Shown: in pieces, positions 1-13,163 of the stretch | Position numbering within the stretch: the stretch's first letter is position 1 | Layout of the letters: the number at the start of each line of letters is the position of its first letter | Source of the DNA: Nemertoderma westbladi | Lineage: Eukaryota; Xenacoelomorpha; Nemertodermatida; Nemertodermatidae | Assembly: GCA_032718475.1 (NCBI GenBank) | Contig: JAUCBJ010001956.1 | Location: forward strand, 1-31,266 | Direction of reading: 5' to 3' | Length of the DNA stretch: 31,266 nucleotides | The notes under the pieces: model-generated | The model's input: the letters and a program-made list of their open reading frames with translations, nothing else | Database searches by the model: none | What the model was told of the DNA's origin: nothing | Position numbers and translations under genes: made by a program

Positions 1-975
1 CATTGGATTGCTATATTGTGACACAGAAGCGCAGGTACTCTCACCAGATGGTGAAACTGAGTTTTTCTCAATCCTGGCTGGCGTACTGCAAGGTGACACA
101 TTAGCACCATTACTATTTGTAATTGTGCTGGATTACGCAATGAGGACGGCCACAAAGGGTGAAGATCTGGGATTCACACTTCAAGAACGCAGAAGTAGTA
201 GATATCCGGCAACTACAGTCACAGACACCGACTTTGCCAATGACATCGCCCTGCTCTCTAATACGCTAGCAGATGCACAGCTTCTACTAAATAAAGTGGA
301 GAGGGCTGCTAAGGAGGTTGGATTGCATATAAATGCTACCAAGACCGAATTCATGACCTTTAATGTTGATGGAAACTTGACAACCATTGATAATAATCAA
401 CTAAGGCAGGTCGATGACTTCCAGTACCTTGGATCATGGATAGAGAGTAGCAAAAAGGACATAGAAGTTAGGAAAGCAAAGGCTTGGGTAGCTCTATCAA
501 AAATGGATACCATCTGGAAATCAGATCTCTCCAGGCACCTGAAGACTAAGTTCTTTCGAGCCACAGTGGAAAGTGTATTTTTATACGGGGTGAGACCTGG
601 ACACTGACTAAATCACTTGAACAACGAATTGATGGTTGCTACACAAGACTACTAAGGGCAGCCCTAAACATCAGCTGGAGACAACACATGACAAACGCCG
701 AGCTTTATGGTACAATACCGCCTGTATCAACCACCCTCCGTGAACGCAGATTAAGATTCAGTGGGCACTGCTGGCGAAGTAAAGACGAGGTCATACCAGA
801 TCTACTTCTCTGGCAACCAACTCATGGAAAGCGTAGTCGTGGACGACCTGCCATAACATATATAGATCAACTTGAAAGGGATACTGAACGTGGGAGAAAC
901 TAAATTGCGACAACTATGGAGAATCGGGAAGCCTGGAAGGATCTCATTTCCACTGTCCGAGTTCGCTCGACCTAG
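1..975 (+). pseudogene. Non-LTR retrotransposon reverse transcriptase, 3' fragment, broken
   Basis: This is the C-terminal part of a LINE-type ORF2. The frame is already open at base 2, so it is cut by the window edge. It carries the RT motif GVLQGDTLAP (residues 26-35 counted from base 8), then TDFANDIALLS where the catalytic box normally reads F-A-D-D, so the first catalytic Asp is Asn (bases 239-241). The frame shifts near 586-591 (LYG, then GETWTLTKSLEQRI in frame 1). Frame 1 continues through the usual tail (RERRLRFSGHCWRS, HGKRSRGRP) to a TAA at 901-903. After that, MENREAWKDLISTVRVRST ends at the TAG at 973-975. The bases at 871-901 suggest two more small indels, because frame 2 restores NVGETKLRQ. 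Such proteins copy element RNA at a nicked target; this copy cannot. I did not assign a clade. Confidence 0.9.
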
Positions 976-984
976 TAGTAGTAG
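973..984 (+). repeat. (TAG)4 microsatellite tail of the retroelement
   Basis: Four TAG triplets begin with the stop codon of the RT frame and end two bases before the first unit of minisatellite A. Several LINE clades end in a short simple repeat instead of poly(A), with little or no 3' UTR after the stop codon. This is therefore the likely 3' terminus of the element. Confidence 0.6.
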
Positions 985-3900
985 TACTTATACTTATACG
1001 GGAATACTTATACTTATACGGGAATACTTATACGGGAATACTTATACTTCTACGGGAATACTTATACTTTATACGGGAATACTTATACTTATACGGGAAT
1101 ACTTATACGGGAATACTTATACGGGAATACTTATACTTATACGGGAATACTTATACGGGAATACTTATACGGGAATACTTATACTTATACGGGAATACTT
1201 ATACTTATACGGGAATACTTATACGGGAATACTTATACTTATACGGGAATACTTATACTTATACGGGAATACTTATACGGGAATACTTATACTTATACGG
1301 GAATACTTATACGGGAATACTTATACGGGAATACTTATACGGGAATACTTATACGGGAATACTTATACGGGAATACTTATACTTATACGGGAATACTTAT
1401 ACGGGAATACTTATACTTATACGGGAATACTTATACGGGAATACTTATACTTATACGGGAATACTTATACTTATACGGGAATACTTATACTTATACGGGA
1501 ATACTTATACTTATACGGGAATACTTATACGGGAATACTTATACTTATACGGGAATACTTATACTTATACGGGAATACTTATACGGGAATACTTATACTT
1601 ATACGGGAATACTTATACGGGAATACTTATACGGGAATACTTATACTTATACGGGAATACTTATACGGGAATACTTATACGGGAATACTTATACGGGAAT
1701 ACTTATACTTATACGGGAATACTTATACGGGAATACTTATACTTATACGGGAATACTTATACGGAATACTTATACTTATACGGGAATACTTATACGGGAA
1801 TACTTATACGGGAATACTTATACGGGAATACTTATACTTTACGGGAATACTTATACTTATACGGGAATACTTAACTTATACGGGAATACTTATACTTATA
1901 CGGGAATACTTATACGGGAATACTTATACGGGAATACTTATACTTATACGGGAATACTTATACGGGAATACTTATACGGGAATACTTATACGGGAATACT
2001 TATACTTATACGGGAATACTTATACGGGAATACTTATACGGGAATACTTATACTTATACGGGAATACTTATACGGGAATACTTATACTTATACGGGAATA
2101 CTTATACTTATACGGGAATACTTATACTTATACGGGAATACTTATACTTATACGGGAATACTTATACGGGAATACTTATACTTATACGGGAATACTTATA
2201 CGGGAATACTTATACTTATACGGGAATACTTATACTTATACGGAATACTTATACGGGAATACTTATACTTATACGGGAATACTTATACTTATACGGGAAT
2301 ACTTATACGGGAATACTTATACGGGAATACTTATACTTATACGGGAATACTTATACGGGAATACTTATACGGGAATACTTATACGGGAATACTTATACTT
2401 ATACGGGAATACTTATACGGGAATACTTATACGGGAATACTTATACTTATACGGGAATACTTATACGGGAATACTTATACTTATACGGGAATACTTATAC
2501 TTATACGGGAATACTTATACTTATACGGGAATACTTATACTTATACGGGAATACTTATACGGAATACTTATACGGGAATACTTATACTTATACGGGAATA
2601 CTTATACGGGAATACTTATACTTATACGGGAATACTTATACTTTACGGGAATACTTATACGGGAATACTTATACTTATACGGGAATACTTATACTTATAC
2701 GGGAATACTTATACGGGAATACTTATACGGGAATACTTATACTTATACGGGAATACTTATACTTATACGGGAATACTTATACTTATACGGGAATACTTAT
2801 ACGGGAATACTTATACGGGAATACTTATACTTATACGGGAATACTTATACGGGAATACTTATACGGGAATACTTATACGGGAATACTTATACTTATACGG
2901 GAATACTTATACGGGAATACTTATACGGGAATACTTATACTTATACGGGAATACTTATACTTATACGGGAATACTTATACTTATACGGGAATACTTATAC
3001 GGGAATACTTATACGGGAATACTTATACTTATACGGGAATACTTATACTTATACGGGAATACTTATACTTATACGGGAATACTTATACGGGAATACTTAT
3101 ACGGGAATACTTATACTTATACGGGAATACTTATACGGGAATACTTATACGGGAATACTTATACGGGAATACTTATACTTATACGGGAATACTTATACGG
3201 GAATACTTATACGGGAATACTTATACTTATACGGGAATACTTATACGGGAATACTTATACTTATACGGGAATACTTATACTTATACGGGAATACTTATAC
3301 TTATACGGGAATACTTATACGGGAATACTTATACGGGAATACTTATACTTATACGGGAATACTTATACGGGAATACTTATACGGGAATACTTATACGGGA
3401 ATACTTATACTTATACGGGAATACTTATACGGGAATACTTATACGGGAATACTTATACTTATACGGGAATACTTATACGGGAATACTTATACTTATACGG
3501 GAATACTTATACTTATACGGGAATACTTATACTTATACGGGAATACTTATACTTATACGGGAATACTTATACGGGAATACTTATACTTATACGGGAATAC
3601 TTATACGGGAATACTTATACTTATACGGGAATACTTATACTTCTACGGGAATACTTATACGGGAATACTTATACTTATACGGGAATACTTATACTTATAC
3701 GGGAATACTTATACGGGAATACTTATACTTATACGGGAATACTTATACTTATACGGAATACTTATACTTATACGGGAATACTTATACGGGAATACTTATA
3801 CGGGAATACTTATACTTATACGGGAATACTTATACGGGAATACTTATACGGGAATACTTATACGGGAATACTTATACTTATACGGGAATACTTATACGGG

Positions 3901-5270
3901 AATACTTATACGGGAATACTTATACTTCTACGGGAATACTTATACTTATACGGGAATACTTATACTTATACGGGAATACTTATACGGGAATACTTATACG
4001 GGAATACTTATACTTATACGGGAATACTTATACTTATACGGGAATACTTATACTTATACGGGAATACTTATACGGGAATACTTATACGGGAATACTTATA
4101 CGGGAATACTTATACTTATACGGGAATACTTATACGGGAATACTTATACGGGAATACTTATACGGGAATACTTATACTTATACGGGAATACTTATACGGG
4201 AATACTTATACGGGAATACTTATACGGGAATACTTATACTTATACGGGAATACTTATACTTATACGGGAATACTTATACTTATACGGGAATACTTATACG
4301 GGAATACTTATACGGGAATACTTATACTTATACGGGAATACTTATACGGGAATACTTATACGGGAATACTTATACGGGAATACTTATACTTATACGGGAA
4401 TACTTATACGGGAATACTTATACGGGAATACTTATACTTATACGGGAATACTTATACGGGAATACTTATACTTATACGGGAATACTTATACTTATACGGG
4501 AATACTTATACTTATACGGGAATACTTATACTTATACGGGAATACTTATACGGGAATACTTATACTTTACGGGAATACTTATACGGGAATACTTATACTT
4601 ATACGGGAATACTTATACTTATACGGGAATACTTATACTTATACGGGAATACTTATACTTATACGGGAATACTTATACGGGAATACTTATACTTATACGG
4701 GAATACTTATACTTATACGGGAATACTTATACTTATACGGGAATACTTATACGGGAATACTTATACGGGAATACTTATACTTATACGGGAATACTTATAC
4801 GGGAATACTTATACGGGAATACTTATACGGGAATACTTATACTTATACGGGAATACTTATACGGGAATACTTATACTTATACGGGAATACTTATACTTAT
4901 ACGGGAATACTTATACTTATACGGGAATACTTATACGGGAATACTTATACGGGAATACTTATACTTATACGGGAATACTTATACTTATACGGGAATACTT
5001 ATACGGGAATACTTATACTTATACGGGAATACTTATACGGGAATACTTATACTTATACGGGAATACTTATACGGGAATACTTATACGGGAATACTTATAC
5101 GGGAATACTTATACGGGAATACTTATACTTATACGGGAATACTTATACTTATACGGGAATACTTATACGGGAATACTTATACGGGAATACTTATACTTAT
5201 ACGGGAATACTTATACGGGAATACTTATACTTATACGGGAATACTTATACTTATACGGGAATACTTATAC

Positions 5271-6400
5271 GGGATACTTATACTTATACTTATACGGGAA
5301 TACTTATACTTATACGGGAATACTTATACTTATACGGAATACTTATACTTATACGGGAATACTTATACGGGAATACTTATACGGGAATACTTATACTTAT
5401 ACGGGAATACTTATACGGGAATACTTATACTTATACGGGAATACTTATACGGGAATACTTATACTTATACGGGAATACTTATACGGGAATACTTATACGG
5501 GAATACTTATACGGGAATACTTATACGGGAATACTTATACTTATACGGGAATACTTATACGGGAATACTTATACTTATACGGGAATACTTATACGGGATA
5601 CTTATACGGGAATACTTATACGGGAATACTTATACGGGAATACTTATACGGGAATACTTATACTTATACGGGAATACTTATACGGGAATACTTATACTTA
5701 TACGGGAATACTTATACGGGATACTTATACTTATACTTATACGGGAATACTTATACTTATACGGGAATACTTATACTTATACGGAATACTTATACTTATA
5801 CGGGAATACTTATACGGGAATACTTATACGGGAATACTTATACGGGAATACTTATACTTATACGGGAATACTTATACGGGAATACTTATACGGGAATACT
5901 TATACTTATACGGGAATACTTATACGGGAATACTTATACGGGAATACTTATACTTATACGGGAATACTTATACGGGAATACTTATACTTATACGGGAATA
6001 CTTATACGGGAATACTTATACTTATACGGGAATACTTATACTTATACGGGAATACTTATACTTATACGGAATACTTATACTTATACGGGAATACTTATAC
6101 GGGAATACTTATACGGGAATACTTATACTTATACGGGAATACTTATACGGGAATACTTATACGGGAATACTTATACGGGAATACTTATACTTATACGGGA
6201 ATACTTATACGGGAATACTTATACGGGAATACTTATACTTATACGGGAATACTTATACGGGAATACTTATACGGGTACTTATACTTATACTTATACGGGA
6301 ATACTTATACTTATACGGGAATACTTATACTTATACGGAATACTTATACTTATACGGGAATACTTATACGGGAATACTTATACGGGAATACTTATACTTA
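5271..6400 (+). repeat. Higher-order repeat inside minisatellite A
   Basis: A rare motif, CGGGATACTT (or CGGGTACTT) followed by a triple ACTTAT and, two units later, a CGGAAT unit, occurs at about 5271, 5718 and 6273 and again near 7813. The intervals of roughly 447 and 555 bp show that blocks of hundreds of bases were copied as units. Related short forms with CGGGATACTT lie at about 5595 and 7395. Confidence 0.7.
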
Positions 6401-9400
6401 TACGGGAATACTTATACGGGAATACTTATACGGGAATACTTATACGGGAATACTTATACGGGAATACTTATACGGGAATACTTATACTTATACGGGAATA
6501 CTTATACGGGAATACTTATACGGATACTTATACGGGAATACTTATACTTATACGGGAATACTTATACTTATACGGGAATACTTATACGGGAATACTTATA
6601 CGGGAATACTTATACTTATACGGGAATACTTATACGGGAATACTTATACTTATACGGGAATACTTATACGGGAATACTTATACTTATACGGGAATACTTA
6701 TACTTATACGGGAATACTTATACTTATACGGAATACTTATACGGGAATACTTATACTTATACGGGAATACTTATACTTATACGGGAATACTTATACTTAT
6801 ACGGGAATACTTATACTTATACGGGAATACTTATACTTATACGGGAATACTTATACTTATACGGGAATACTTATACTTATACGGGAATACTTATACGGGA
6901 ATACTTATACTTATACGGGAATACTTATACTTATACGGGAATACTTATACGGGAATACTTATACGGGAATACTTATACGGGAATACTTATACTTATACGG
7001 GAATACTTATACGGGAATACTTATACTTATACGGGAATACTTATACGGGAATACTTATACGGGAATACTTATACTTATACGGGAATACTTATACTTATAC
7101 GGGAATACTTATACGGGAATACTTATACGGGAATACTTATACGGGAATACTTATACTTATACGGGAATACTTATACGGGAATACTTATACTTATACGGGA
7201 ATACTTATACGGGAATACTTATACGGGAATACTTATACTTATACGGGAATACTTATACTTATACGGGAATACTTATACTTATACGGGAATACTTATACGG
7301 GAATACTTATACGGGAATACTTATACGGGAATACTTATACTTATACGGGAATACTTATACGGGAATACTTATACTTATACGGGAATACTTATACGGGATA
7401 CTTATACTTATACGGGAATACTTATACTTATACGGGAATACTTATACTTATACGGAATACTTATACTTATACGGGAATACTTATACGGGAATACTTATAC
7501 TTATACGGGAATACTTATACTTATACGGGAATACTTATACGGGAATACTTATACTTATACGGGAATACTTATACGGGAATACTTATACGGGAATACTTAT
7601 ACTTATACGGGAATACTTATACGGGAATACTTATACGGGAATACTTATACTTCTACGGGAATACTTATACGGGAATACTTATACTTATACGGGAATACTT
7701 ATACGGATACTTATACGGGAATACTTATACGGGAATACTTATACGGGAATACTTATACTTATACGGGAATACTTATACGGGAATACTTATACTTATACGG
7801 GAATACTTATACGGGATACTTATACTTATACTTATACGGGAATACTTATACTTATACGGGAATACTTATACGGAATACTTATACTTATACGGGAATACTT
7901 ATACGGGAATACTTATACTTATACGGGAATACTTATACTTATACGGGAATACTTATACTTATACGGGAATACTTATACTTATACGGGAATACTTATACTT
8001 ATACGGGAATACTTATACTTATACGGGAATACTTATACTTATACGGGAATACTTATACTTATACGGGAATACTTATACGGGAATACTTATACTTATACGG
8101 GAATACTTATACTTATACGGGAATACTTATACTTATACGGGAATACTTATACTTATACGGGAATACTTATACTTATACGGGAATACTTATACGGGAATAC
8201 TTATACTTATACTTATACGGGAATACTTATACTTATACTTATACGGGAATACTTATACTTATACGGGAATACTTATACTTATACGGGAATACTTATACGG
8301 GAATACTTATACTTATACTTATACGGGAATACTTATACGGGAATACTTATACGGGAATACTTATACGGGAATACTTATACGGGAATACTTATACTTATAC
8401 GGGAATACTTATACTTATACGGGAATACTTATACGGGAATACTTATACTTATACTTATACGGGAATACTTATACGGGAATACTTATACGGGAATACTTAT
8501 ACGGGAATACTTATACTTATACGGGAATACTTATACTTATACGGGAATACTTATACGGGAATACTTATACTTATACTTATACGGGAATACTTATACTTAT
8601 ACGGGAATACTTATACTTTATACGGGAATACTTATACTTATACGGGAATACTTATACTTATACGGGAATACTTATACGGGAATACTTATACGGGAATACT
8701 TATACGGGAATACTTATACTTATACGGGAATACTTATACTTATACGGGAATACTTATACGGGAATACTTATACTTATACTTATACGGGAATACTTATACT
8801 TATACGGGAATACTTATACTTATACGGGAATACTTATACTTATACGGGAATACTTATACTTATACGGGAATACTTATACGGAATACTTATACTTATACGG
8901 GAATACTTATACTTATACGGGAATACTTATACTTATACGGGAATACTTATACTTATACGGGAATACTTATACTTATACGGGAATACTTATACGGAATACT
9001 TATACTTATACGGGAATACTTATACTTTATACGGGAATACTTATACTTATACGGGAATACTTATACTTATACGGGAATACTTATACGGAATACTTATACT
9101 TATACGGGAATACTTATACTTATACGGGAATACTTATACGGAATACTTATACTTATACGGGAATACTTATACTTTATACGGGAATACTTATACGGGAATA
9201 CTTATACGGGAATACTTATACTTATACGGTAATACTTATACGGGAATACTTATACTTATACGGGAATACTTATACTTATACGGGAATACTTATACTTTAT
9301 ACGGGAATACTTATACTTATACGGGAATACTTATACTTTATACGGGAATACTTATACTTATACGGGAATACTTATACTTATACGGGAATACTTATACGGG

Positions 9401-9585
9401 AATACTTATACGGAATACTTATACTTATACGGGAATACTTATACTTTATACGGGAATACTTATACGGGAATACTTATACGGGATACTTATACTTATACGG
9501 GAATACTTATACTTATACGGGAATACTTATACGGGAATACTTATACTTATACGGGAATACTTATACTTATACGGGAATACTTATA

Positions 9586-11600
9586 CGGAATACTTATACT
9601 TATACGGGAATACTTATACTTATACGGGAATACTTATACTTATACGGGAATACTTATACTTATACGGGAATACTTATACTTATACGGGAATACTTATACG
9701 GAATACTTATACTTATACGGGAATACTTATACTTTATACGGGAATACTTATACTTATACGGGAATACTTATACTTATACGGGAATACTTATACTTATACG
9801 GGAATACTTATACGGAATACTTATACTTATACGGGAATACTTATACTTTATACGGGAATACTTATACGGGAATACTTATACGGGAATACTTATACTTATA
9901 CGGGAATACTTATACGGGAATACTTATACTTTATACGGGAATACTTATACTTATACGGGAATACTTATACTTATACGGGAATACTTATACTTATACGGGA
10001 ATACTTATACTTATACGGGGATACTTATACGGGAATACTTATACTTATACTTATACGGGAATACTTATACTTATACGGGGATACTTATACGGGAATACTT
10101 ATACTTATACTTATACGGGAATACTTATACGGGAATACTTATACGGGAATACTTATACGGGAATACTTATACGGGAATACTTATACTTATACGGGAATAC
10201 TTATACTTTATACGGGAATACTTATACTTATACGGGAATACTTATACTTTATACGGGAATACTTATACTTATACGGGAATACTTATACTTATACGGGGAT
10301 ACTTATACGGGAATACTTATACTTATACTTATACGGGAATACTTATACGGGAATACTTATACGGGAATACTTATACGGGAATACTTATACGGGAATACTT
10401 ATACGGGAATACTTATACTTATACGGGAATACTTATACGGGGATACTTATACGGGAATACTTATACTTATACTTATACGGGAATACTTATACTTATACGG
10501 GAATACTTATACTTTATACGGGAATACTTATACTTATACGGGAATACTTATACTTATACGGGGATACTTATACGGGAATACTTATACTTATACTTATACG
10601 GGAATACTTATACTTATACGGGAATACTTATACTTATACGGGAATACTTATACGGAATACTTATACTTATACGGGAATACTTATACTTATACGGGAATAC
10701 TTATACTTATACGGGAATACTTATACTTATACGGGAATACTTATACGGAATACTTATACTTATACGGGAATACTTATACTTTATACGGGAATACTTATAC
10801 TTATACGGGAATACTTATACTTATACGGGAATACTTATACGGAATACTTATACTTATACGGGAATACTTATACTTATACGGGAATACTTATACTTATACG
10901 GGAATACTTACTTATACGGAATACTTATACTTATACGGGAATACTTATACTTTATACGGGAATACTTATACGGGAATACTTATACGGGAATACTTATACT
11001 TTATACGGTAATACTTATACTTATACGGGAATACTTATACTTATACGGGAATACTTATACTTATACGGGAATACTTATACTTTATACGGGAATACTTATA
11101 CTTTATACGGGAATACTTATACTTATACGGGAATACTTATACTTATACGGGAATACTTATACTTATACGGGAATACTTATACGGAATACTTATACTTATA
11201 CGGGAATACTTATACTTTATACGGGAATACTTATACGGGAATACTTATACGGGAATACTTATACTTATACGGGAATACTTATACTTATACGGGAATACTT
11301 ATACGGGAATACTTATACTTATACGGGAATACTTATACTTATACGGGAATACTTATACGGAATACTTATACTTATACGGGAATACTTATACTTATACGGG
11401 AATACTTATACTTATACGGGAATACTTATACTTATACGGGAATACTTATACTTATACGGGAATACTTATACGGAATACTTATACTTATACGGGAATACTT
11501 ATACTTTATACGGGAATACTTATACTTATACGGGAATACTTATACTTATACGGGAATACTTATACTTATACGGGAATACTTATACGGAATACTTATACTT
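9586..11600 (+). repeat. Downstream sub-domain of minisatellite A, ~113-bp higher-order period
   Basis: From about 9290 onward the array changes character: ACTTTATAC units and CGGAAT units become frequent and regularly spaced. CGGAAT occurs at 9586, 9699 and 9813, and again at 11358, 11471 and 11585, with steps of 113-114 bp. Such a block equals five 20-bp units plus one 13-bp unit. A CGGGGATACTT marker occurs at about 10017, 10077, 10295, 10439 and 10560, followed by one unit and then a triple ACTTAT. This part looks like a separately amplified family. Confidence 0.7.
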
Positions 11601-12246
11601 ATACGGGAATACTTATACTTTATACGGGAATACTTATACGGGAATACTTATACGGGAATACTTATACTTATACGGGAATACTTATACGGGAATACTTATA
11701 CTTTATACGGGAATACTTATACTTATACGGGAATACTTATACTTATACGGGAATACTTATACTTATACGGGAATACTTATACTTTACTTATACTTATACT
11801 TATACGGAATACTTATACTTATACGGGAATACTTATACGGGAATACTTATACTTATACGGGAATACTTATACTTTATACGGGAATACTTATACTTATACG
11901 GGAATACTTATACTTTATACGGGAATACTTATACTTATACGGGAATACTTATACTTATACGGGAATACTTATACTTATACGGGAATACTTATACTTTACT
12001 TATACTTATACTTCTACGGGTCGGTAGATGAATAATTGTGGGTGACAATACATATAGATAAATAAATGAATCAATATTTGTAAGTCCTTCCGGTGCTGCG
12101 GTAACTAAGTATACCATTCCGCCACTGCAGTGAACTGCAGCAATGTGGGTTGTTTACCTGTAACCAGAAGCACGTCATTGGATTAGAAACCCAAGATAGA
12201 TACCGTACGTAATATGTTAAAAATACACCAACCCAGATCCACTAGC

Positions 12247-12278
12247 TGACTCATTAGCCGATGTTAGGGGCTGAGTCA
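12247..12278. promoter_or_regulatory. Inverted pair of AP-1-like heptamers
   Basis: TGACTCA lies at 12247-12253 and TGAGTCA at 12272-12278, with 18 bp between them. Each matches the TGA(C/G)TCA site of AP-1 (Fos/Jun) factors, and together they form an inverted repeat. Nothing else in the sequence shows regulatory use, so chance is a real alternative. Confidence 0.25.
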
Positions 12279-12289
12279 TGCAGCTTCTT

Positions 12290-12340
12290 GCCGGGCCCTG
12301 CCCCTAAAGACAATGTTGTACAGTTGATACGGGGCCCGGC
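12290..12340. repeat. GC-rich 9-bp inverted repeat
   Basis: GCCGGGCCC at 12290-12298 is the exact reverse complement of GGGCCCGGC at 12332-12340, with a 33-base loop. The GC-rich stem stands out in AT-rich DNA. No T-tract or RNA-gene context follows. Confidence 0.5.
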
Positions 12341-12746
12341 CCAACAAACAATACATTCCTAGATATTTTCTGCCAAACTACTTACCTATGATATTGGCTG
12401 GGTTATTCACTGAATTCTGTTTATCGTTATCCTAATATTGATTGAGTTTTTGTGGTGGCGTGACGTTTATAATACTTCTACCTGTTTATGAGTGGCCTAG
12501 AATATCTCAGCTATGATTTATCGCTAAAAAGAACTTTGAACCAATGCCTGTAGTTCAGTGAACCCCCCTCCTACCTGCACTAGCCTACCTTATATCTTCT
12601 ATAACTTCCAGTCACAGCCAAATACTTACACGTGTCCCATTATGTAAATTATCTTACTTAGTTATCAATATAGACTTTTAGTTAAACAAATTTCTCTGCC
12701 AATTTACATGGAATTAAATTTCGCGATTACAGTTACAGGTGAATAA

Positions 12747-12822
12747 ATTATTATTCTTTATATATTATTATTCTTTATATATTATTATTCTTTATATATA
12801 TTTTTTTTTATATATTATTGTC
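12747..12822 (+). repeat. AT-rich imperfect tandem triplication
   Basis: A word close to ATTATTATTCTTTATAT occurs three times at a spacing of about 17 bp. A T-rich run and another TATATTATT follow. It is low-complexity DNA with no visible function. Confidence 0.6.
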
Positions 12823-12942
12823 TTTTAATTTGTTGCTGCATAATATGGTCGGCTTTCATTGGCCATATTACAATCATTAATAATTAATCGTAATCTCATT
12901 GCGGCGAATCGAGGATGTTTAATTATCTCTTAACGCAGCAAA

Positions 12943-13163
12943 CTTCGCCCACGAGAAAGCTTCGCCCATGAGAAAGCTTAGCCCGCGAGCTATTTTCACC
13001 CTCAAAATGAGTATTAACAACCTCGTTTATTGTTTTGGTTAAAGAATTCGTCTCTATAACCTATCGTGTCTGTAACGTACTCCTTTCCCCCAATCGGGCG
13101 AAGATTGGACGCGGGCGAAGATTTCCCGCGGGCGAAGGTTGGACGCGGGCGAAGATAGCACTC
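12943..13163. mobile_element. Foldback/MITE-like element: opposed clusters of a 17-bp repeat
   Basis: Left cluster: 17-bp units starting at 12943 (CTTCGCCCACGAGAAAG), 12960 (CTTCGCCCATGAGAAAG) and 12977 (CTTAGCCCGCGAGCTAT), with a decayed fourth at 12994-13010. Right cluster: units starting GGGCGAAG at 13096, 13113, 13130 and 13147, again exactly 17 bp apart. GGGCGAAG is the reverse complement of CTTCGCCC, so the clusters face each other across about 85 bp of unrelated sequence. Inverted ends made of short tandem subrepeats are typical of foldback-type elements and some MITEs. No transposase frame is present. The target-site duplication is uncertain; TAACGC occurs on both sides (12931 and 13164) but the second copy lies in the SINE A box. 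The right cluster may instead belong to the SINE. Confidence 0.5.

Larger units (their letters stand above)
986..12020 (+). repeat. Minisatellite A: giant 14/20-bp tandem array
   Basis: The array is about 11 kb of two words, ATACTT (6 bp) and ATACGGGA (8 bp). They join as ACTTATACGGGAAT (14 bp) or ACTTATACTTATACGGGAAT (20 bp), rarely with three ACTTAT copies. Dividing length by mean unit size suggests about 650 units. Most variants are single-base: CGGAAT (one G lost), CGGGATACTT (A lost), CGGGGATACTT (A to G), ACTTTATAC (T gained), TTCTACGGG and GGTAAT. Nearly every unit keeps its CpG. The + strand unit has no stop codon in any frame, and both unit lengths equal 2 modulo 3, so all three frames cycle through the same peptides. 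This explains a spurious 2,786-codon frame over 872-9232. It ends only because a G-to-T change makes TAA at 9230-9232. The array starts two bases after the (TAG)4 tail. Confidence 0.97.
12021..12942. other. Unique AT-rich spacer between array A and the foldback-like element
   Basis: No open frame of convincing length or codon character is visible on either strand, and I recognise no RNA gene. The small items that can be seen are listed separately: an inverted pair of TGA(C/G)TCA sites, a GC-rich 9-bp inverted repeat and an AT-rich tandem triplication. Two CTGCAG hexamers lie 4 bp apart at 12125-12140. Confidence 0.6.

Noticed and set aside
872-9232. 2,786-codon open frame rich in NTYTGILIREYLYG
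   Set aside because: It is the translation of a 14/20-bp tandem array with no stop in any + frame. Its start lies in a broken retroelement and its end is a chance mutation.
986-12020. Telomeric or interstitial telomere repeat
   Set aside because: The unit ATACTTATACGGGA has no TTAGGG- or TTAGG-like word and its G content is low; nothing links it to a known telomere repeat.
12943-13163. A CRISPR array or bacterial repeat
   Set aside because: The 17-bp units are contiguous and in opposed orientation without spacers, and the context is an animal genome.
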